A stretch of DNA of 64,000 nt, from NCBI GenBank assembly GCA_001051155.2, contig JYIP02000009.1, positions 744,001-808,000 of the forward strand. The letters are read 5' to 3'. Under the pieces are notes generated by a model. That model was not told the DNA's origin. It saw nothing but the letters and a program-made list of their open reading frames with translations, and made no database searches. Below are positions 58,501 to 64,000 of this stretch, piece after piece (within the stretch, counting starts at the first letter, position 1; each line of letters begins with the position of its first letter). Source of the DNA: Chrysoporthe austroafricana. Taxonomy: Eukaryota; Ascomycota; Sordariomycetes; Diaporthales; Cryphonectriaceae. A program made the position numbers and the translations under genes.

Positions 58501-60633
58501 AGACGAGAGATCCTCTTGTAAGTCGTCGATCTGTCTGCTGAGCACTGCTTCCTCGTTGTGATGACGCTCGGTCTCGCTTTGAAGTGCCTCTTGCAATTTT
58601 GACTCCTTGTTGTTCAGGCTCCCTTCGGCCGCGCGCAGTTTTTCAATAGTCTTCTGTAAGCCCAGTACGCGCTCCTCTGCACGATTACGTTCTGACTCGA
58701 GGTTGTGCCGCTCTGTCTCCCACTTTTCGCTATCGTTGTCGTACAGGTTCTCCCTCTCGCGGACCTCAGCCTGCAGATCAGAGATCTCGTTGTTCAACCT
58801 TTCGATTTCGACCCTGTGCTGGGTGCGGATGTCGCGCTCATTGTCCAATGCGTGTTGCCGTTCTCGTTCAACTTCACCCTGCAGGTCTGACACTGTCTTC
58901 TGCAGACGCGTAATGTCTCTCTGCAAAGAGGCGGACTCAGCTGTCAGAGCATCATGACGGCTCTGCAACAGGTTTTTCTCATCGCTCCTTGAGTTCAGAT
59001 CTGCCCGCAATTCCTCCATCTTGGTAGCTATAGATCTGCGCTGGCTCTCCGAGGCATCACGCTCTCGGCGCGATTCCTTTAGCTTGAACTTCAGATCATC
59101 GACCTCCCTCTGCTTGGTATTGAACTGCTGTTCCAGAGCGTCATAGTCTTGACGGGCCGTCTCAATCTCATCCTGAAGCCGTATGACCTTCTCCTCCAGT
59201 TGGCGCGGCAGCCCCTTTGTGACGACGGACTTGTTGGCCATCTCCTCCTGGAGCTCCTCAAGGTCGGTCTCTGCACGCTCCTTGTCGGCCTGCGCATCTT
59301 CGAGCTTGTCCTTCATGTCGTTGACCTGCCGCTCGAGGTCTCTTACGTTTGCCTCGAGGTCTTCAATTGTCTCCCTGGCCTCTTTGAGTTTGCCGCTGGC
59401 TTGGGCCTTTTCCTCGAGTTCGATCATGCGTATTTGGGCGTTCTTTGCCTTGTCCTCAGCTTGCTGAACTCTGGCCTGGAGGTCTTCGAGGTTGTCCTCG
59501 TGCTCGCTGATGACCCTGTCCTTCTCTCGGATGTCGGCCTGCAGGTCGTCGACTTCGTCACGAAGCTTGTCAACTTCCTCATGGCTCCGATCATCTGCCT
59601 GGCGCACTTTTGCCCTCAAGTCATCCAGCTCGTCATCGCGCTCACTAATTGCCCGCTCCTTTTCTCTGAGATCCGCCTCGAGGTCGCCAATCTCATCCTG
59701 GAGCTTCTCCATCTGGTCGAGGTTCTGCCGGTCGGAACGAAGTCGCTGTTGTAGATCTTCAATATCTGCATCCTTGTCCTCCATGTCTCGCCGTAACCTG
59801 CTCAGCTCAGCAGAGTGGTCGCCAGAGCCTGGTTTCTGCTTAGCTAGCTCCTGCATCTCTGCAAGCTGTTGGCGGTAGGTCTCGAGGTCCTTCTCGGCCG
59901 ACGTCAGGTGTTTCTTGTAGCGCTGCAGTTCCCTCTGCATAGTGACCTTGTCCACCTTCAGCTCGGTGTTCTCCTTCAGCGCAGCCTCGCTGAAGCCGGG
60001 CCCGGCCTTACGTAGCGCCTCCTCCAGGAAGTGGATCTTGAGCTTGAGGCCAAAGTTCTCCTTCTCGATCCTGTCAATGACGCCCTCCTGCTCGCGAAGG
60101 GATAGCTGCTGGCCGTCCTGCAGGGGGCCTCTGTTGCCGGTCTTACCGCGGCGCATGATCATGGGAGTCGAGGCGGTACTATCGCTGTCGACATCCGGGA
60201 GCGGCGTGCGGTCCAGGTACGACGGCTCCCGTGACGATCTGTAGACGCTGCTCTCTCCGACCTGTATGGGCGTCCTGTCCTCGTCGAGCTTGCCCGGCGC
60301 GGGGGTGACAAGGCCGTTTTCCTTGCCGGTCCGCCGGCGAGCGCTGTTCCGGGTGGCGGATTTCAGGAGGGGGGTGAACTCGGCACCGCCGATGCCGTTG
60401 GGTATTATGTTTATCCTGTCGCCAAAGGGGGCGCGGCCGTTGGTCTTGCCGCGTGGTGTCCGTAGGACGGGCCGGCCAGTGCTGTTGCGGAGGGACTGGA
60501 AGACGTTGGGCTCCTTGCTGGGGGACTGGAAGGATGGTTCTTCGGTGATGTCGAGGTCCGGCTGTCGACTTAGGTATGTCGCGTCTCCGAGATTGGTGCG
60601 GGGCGTGTCGAGCCCTATGCCGGGCTGCACCAT
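55567..60633 (-). CDS. apsB: ApsB/Mto1-type microtubule-organising-centre protein with CM1 motif
   Basis: Two exons on the minus strand: 60633-56174 and 56098-55567 (intron 75 nt, GTAAGT...ACAG), 1663 residues. A Ser/Thr/Arg-rich N-terminus is followed at about 179-250 by the centrosomin motif 1 (REQEGVIDRIEKENFGLKLK, then IHFLEEALRK). This is the segment that binds and activates gamma-tubulin complexes in Cnn, Mto1, Pcp1 and ApsB. Nearly all of 220-1390 is coiled coil with heptads and two internal duplications. After an acidic linker and an MQMEWMQARWERELR helix, exon 2 encodes a basic C-terminal module (LKRFATVVRFVVRLQMM) and an acidic tail. ApsB-type proteins nucleate cytoplasmic microtubules at spindle pole bodies and septa and so affect nuclear positioning. 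Pcp1/PcpA is the alternative within the same superfamily. The start ATG sits in a good context (GCCATGG). Confidence 0.85.
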
Positions 60634-61642
60634 GGCGGACAGTTGTGTATGTGTATTCGGATATGGGTGGGGAGGCTGCTGTTGGTAGTGGTGTGGTTGG
60701 TTATGGGATCACAGGTGCAGGTCGAGGAGACGCGGTCGGGTCTGCTACCGTCTGCAGCTCGTAGGATGACGTTTGATGTTGTTGTATACAAAACTGTGGG
60801 GAGGGAGGGGCCGCAGATTAGAAGAAAAGGGTAGAAAATGGACCTCCTCGGGTCTCGGGTCGTGAGTAGGCTGCAATTGTAAGCGCTGCTGTCTGGACGA
60901 GGGTGGGAGCGAGGCGTGTTGCGATCTGCTTGGGCGGGTGTTGAGGTCGAGGGGTGGGTTGTTTACTTTCCGCCCAAGAGACGCGCTTGCTGCAAGCCGA
61001 GCCAGTGAGACCCCCTGCAAGACAGCCCGCAGAAACACAGACCAGGAAGCCACAGCCAATCAGTTCCCGCGAGCCACAACCCACCCGCCGCATACTTAGT
61101 ACTTGGTACCTGCGAGTCGGGTGTGGGTACTGAGCAGCCGGCAGGCCAGTTTCACCTGGCTTTCTTACGGCTGAGATGTCTGTTCCGTCCCGTTTCTCAT
61201 TCCGTAGTGAACGTCCCCATGCGCGCAGGACTTGCGCTGGGCGATCTAGACCGCCCACATCTCGGGAGGGCTGACCAATTCCATGTCTTCATGGGCTATG
61301 TTATGTACCAGACTGTCTTGTAAGTACTACGGTAGATCTGGATTGAGGCTGCGACGTGGGGCACCCCAGCAGGCTGGGTACTGGCTTACTACTGGGTAAA
61401 GCCGTCCTACCGTCCATACTATGCACTTATAGAGTACCCGCTTGGCGCCTATACTAGCTAGTGCAGAAAGGCTGCTGCTCTCCATTGCCAGCCGAGCAAC
61501 AGAGGGCCCACTGGAAATTTTCGACGCCAACTCCAATCGACAGCTTCAACAAAAAATACGATCCAAAACCCAGCAAATCACTCGCGAACAGCCCTTCCCT
61601 CACAACAACCACCTACCCACAACACACGATACCGACGTCGTC
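60634..61642. other. divergent promoter region between ApsB-like and GAR1 genes
   Basis: 1.0 kb between two genes transcribed away from each other. CT-rich and CA-rich leader-like sequence lies at 61545-61640 next to GAR1. No convincing coding sequence is seen. Confidence 0.5.
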
Positions 61643-62371
61643 ATGTCATTCAGAGGAGCGCCACGCGGTCGCGGGGGCGGCTTTGGCCGAGGCGGAGGTA
61701 CGTATCCCCAAGGAGGAAAGAGGGAAGAAAAAAAAATAATCAGCGACCTGAATGTGCGCACGCGCGGATCTCAGTCCCATATGTACTAACGTCCTCCTTC
61801 TTCTCTCGCAGGCCGCGGTGGCTTCCAGCAGCGTGACTTCGGCCCCCCCGCCGAGGTGCAGCCGATCGGCAAGTTCCTGCATTCGTGCGAGGGCGAGATG
61901 GTCTGCGAGAGCATCAACACCAAGGTGCCACAGTTCAACGCCGTCATGTACCTCGAGAACAAGACCTCGGTCGGCAAGATAGACGAGGTGCTCGGTCCCA
62001 TCAACCAGGTCTTCTTCACCATCAAGCCCTCCGAGGGCATCCAGGCCGCCTCCTTCAAGAGCGGCGACAAGTTCTTCATCGACAGCCAGAAGCTCATGCC
62101 CCTCGAGCGCTTCCTGCCCAAGCCGAAACCCTTCCCCGGCGCGCCCAAGGTCAAGAAGCCCAGCCGGGGTGGCGGCGGCGGTTTTGGTGGGCGCGGCGGC
62201 GGTAGGGGTGGGTTCGGTGCCCGGGGCGGGTCAAGAGGTGGCCGCGGCGGCCCGTCGAGAGGCGGGTTCGGAGGCCGGGGTGGTGGCCGTGGAAACTCTG
62301 GCTCCGGCGGCTTCTCGCGAGGCGGCGGTGGTGGTCGGGGTCGGGGAGGCTTCAGCAGGGGAGGACGGTAA
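61643..62371 (+). CDS. GAR1: H/ACA ribonucleoprotein subunit GAR1
   Basis: Two exons, 61643-61697 and 61812-62371 (114 nt intron, GTACGT...CGCAG), 204 residues. A short N-terminal RGG stretch (residues 1-22) precedes the Gar1 core (about 30-125: [54 protein letters not shown]), a small beta-barrel that binds Cbf5. A long Gly/Arg-rich C-terminal tail (about 130-204) follows. GAR1 is a core protein of H/ACA snoRNPs in the nucleolus, which pseudouridylate rRNA and help process it. Its length and layout match yeast GAR1 (about 205 residues). The RGG tails on both sides of the core are the usual pattern. It is a highly conserved single-copy gene, so the identification is secure. Confidence 0.97.
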
Positions 62372-64000
62372 TGCCGATGCCGTCTTTGATTTCTGCTGGT
62401 ACCTTGGCATCAAGTTCTACTTCTTCCTTGTTATTTGCGCATGTGGGATATCCAAAAAATCTCTCACGGCTGGGTGAGTTCTTTTGGCGTTCAGGAAAAG
62501 GGAAAGGGGTGTTGTCCGGTCTATTCAAGGTTGCAGACGAGCTGGATGATCTATGCTTGGACGAGCTTGGCAACGGGCTAGTGGAAATGTATTTGAATCC
62601 GCCTCGATTGTTGGGGGTGGCCGATGCCGACTACCTGGGTGATGCGCATGCGGCTTCACCGCGAAGTCTCTGCCACGGGATGGTTACCCTTTAGTCTCAC
62701 GAGCATTCTGGATGTTGGGCTCAGTAACGCGATGGTCGGTGTCGGCGTAGACTTTGGGTTCTCGATCAGCCGTGCCTCCGGCCTATTCTGGGTGAAGCAG
62801 CTCGTCCGTCCGCCGCCCCGGCCGAGCACCGACATCTTGGACTCTCTATGTCCAACAGTGGTCCACGGCGCCGGAAAGTAGTTCCTGGCTGGAAATAAAA
62901 CGGGGCCCTAATCCACACGCTTTCCAATCTAGCCACAGTACAATCTGAGATCTCCTCTACCCAGGATACAAGTGCCGTGCAGACTACGAAAGGCATACCA
63001 ACCGTACCCGAGAGCCACCTGGACGCAGCTCTTGAGCAAATGGACTAGACAGGATGTGTTGCTGCTTCTTGGGAGAATCTCACCTACGATCAGTCCCAGT
63101 ATCCGCATGCGCCACAAGACGTAGGCCTCCAGCCTCATCTCCTTACACGACTGAGTCACCGGCCGGAGTAGGCACCCGCGCCACATGCTCCTGTCCGTCC
63201 CTTACCGGGGCCGAAACCAGGCACACATGCCTTTATAAGTTCCAAACAGTGCATGATCCCCAGCGAAGTAGCTCAAGCAGAATTTCTTCCACTTAAAAGA
63301 ATATCGTCCCTCGGGACGCTTCGCTTTTGTGTGTTTTGCGAAGCACCGGTGTTCGAATCACCTCGGTCGGCGCCGTGGCTTGACCACCAAAACCACCTGA
63401 TATATAGCACTAGTATTTTTGTTCGTACCTTCCCCCGTCCAGGTGGTCGAATTTATTTTTGAGTCTTACTTAGCTCTATTTGCTTTTTCCTGCTAGCGTC
63501 AGTCGCCTACCTCGTCGCTGACCACGTACTCAACATCCAGTCCCCGCATCTGTGTCGCCCGCGTGGAGCCTATCAACAAGGCCATAATCAGTGGCAGCGC
63601 ATATTGCGGATGGTCTCAATTCTCGATGATAATACAACCACTGCACGGATGCAGTTGGCCGAGAGGACTTGTCGTTTGTCAAACGGCGGCCACCTCTGGT
63701 TGAGTCCAATGTCGTAGCCTGCGGCGGTCGTCTGCGGCATGCCCTCTTACTGACGACGTCGTCTCCAGAGTCATCTTGCATAAATGTCACTCACGGCTAC
63801 AATAAACCAAACACGAAGTCTCGATAGCAACGACAGCAGTGATACAATGTATCCAACTACTCGATAACACAAAAAACAAAAGGGTCCCAAGGTATCGGTA
63901 TTCTCGAACAACCCCAAAGCGAGTGCAGACAGCCATGCTCAAAAGCAAACCATGTGTATCCCCGGGTATCTCAAAAAAGTCCGTCTTGAGAAGAAAACCG
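62372..64000. other. right end, no gene recognised
   Basis: 3' region of GAR1 followed by about 1.4 kb with only short unsupported frames on both strands. The sequence continues beyond the window, so a gene starting to the right cannot be excluded. Confidence 0.4.

Noticed and set aside
63340..63385. tRNA-like T-arm (GGTGTTCGAATCACC)
   Set aside because: The T-loop sequence fits, but no matching acceptor stem, anticodon arm or D-arm with GG could be found upstream, so no tRNA gene is called.
1..64000. CRISPR array, rRNA genes or bacterial-type operons
   Set aside because: None seen. The regular repeats present are LTRs, terminal inverted repeats and microsatellites; the genes have fungal introns.

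Overview
This 64 kb window comes from a filamentous ascomycete (Pezizomycotina, probably a Sordariomycete). The evidence is GC-rich genes with many short introns (about 50-80 nt, GT-AG, CTAAC-like branch sites), a typical ascomycete gene set, and a 25 kb AT-rich block whose repeats carry the C-to-T / G-to-A damage of repeat-induced point mutation (RIP).

Left arm (1-15.6 kb): a YTP1/DUF2427 membrane protein (3640-5704, +), a Ser/Thr-rich single-pass membrane protein (7345-about 9335, -) whose signal-peptide exon I could not place, and an unrecognised multi-exon gene (12595-14690, +). The spacers between them are gene-free as far as I can see.

Central island (15601-41065): a nest of transposons. 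The outermost frame is a Fot1/pogo-like DNA transposon with near-identical 57-58 bp inverted ends and a TA duplication. Inside it lies a minus-strand Gypsy chromovirus (Gypsy-A). Gypsy-A is interrupted by two plus-strand Gypsy elements: Gypsy-C (19511-30163, 204 bp LTRs, heavily mutated, with a long unexplained reading frame after pol) and Gypsy-B (31212-38671, 421 bp LTRs, CTAAA target duplication). Gypsy-A and Gypsy-B have related LTRs, and both carry a 169-codon frame antisense to pol that looks like a small zinc-cluster plus coiled-coil protein. All element genes are broken. Three runs of N, two long poly-A runs and a 112 bp duplication beside one N suggest local assembly trouble.

Right arm (41.1-64 kb): an SAT4/PTH11-type seven-helix membrane protein starting about 110 bp from the transposon end (41174-42693, -); a 1078-residue HeLo-like / ankyrin-repeat protein resembling fungal NLR-type immune receptors (43957-47564, -); a 5 kb gene-poor, simple-repeat-rich spacer; a metacaspase (52770-54554, +); an ApsB/Mto1-type gamma-tubulin-complex anchor with a CM1 motif (55567-60633, -); and the snoRNP protein GAR1 (61643-62371, +), divergent from the ApsB gene. 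Exon junctions were worked out by hand from splice signals and frame. In the GPCR-like, ankyrin, metacaspase, ApsB, GAR1 and YTP1 genes every junction keeps the frame and the totals are multiples of three.
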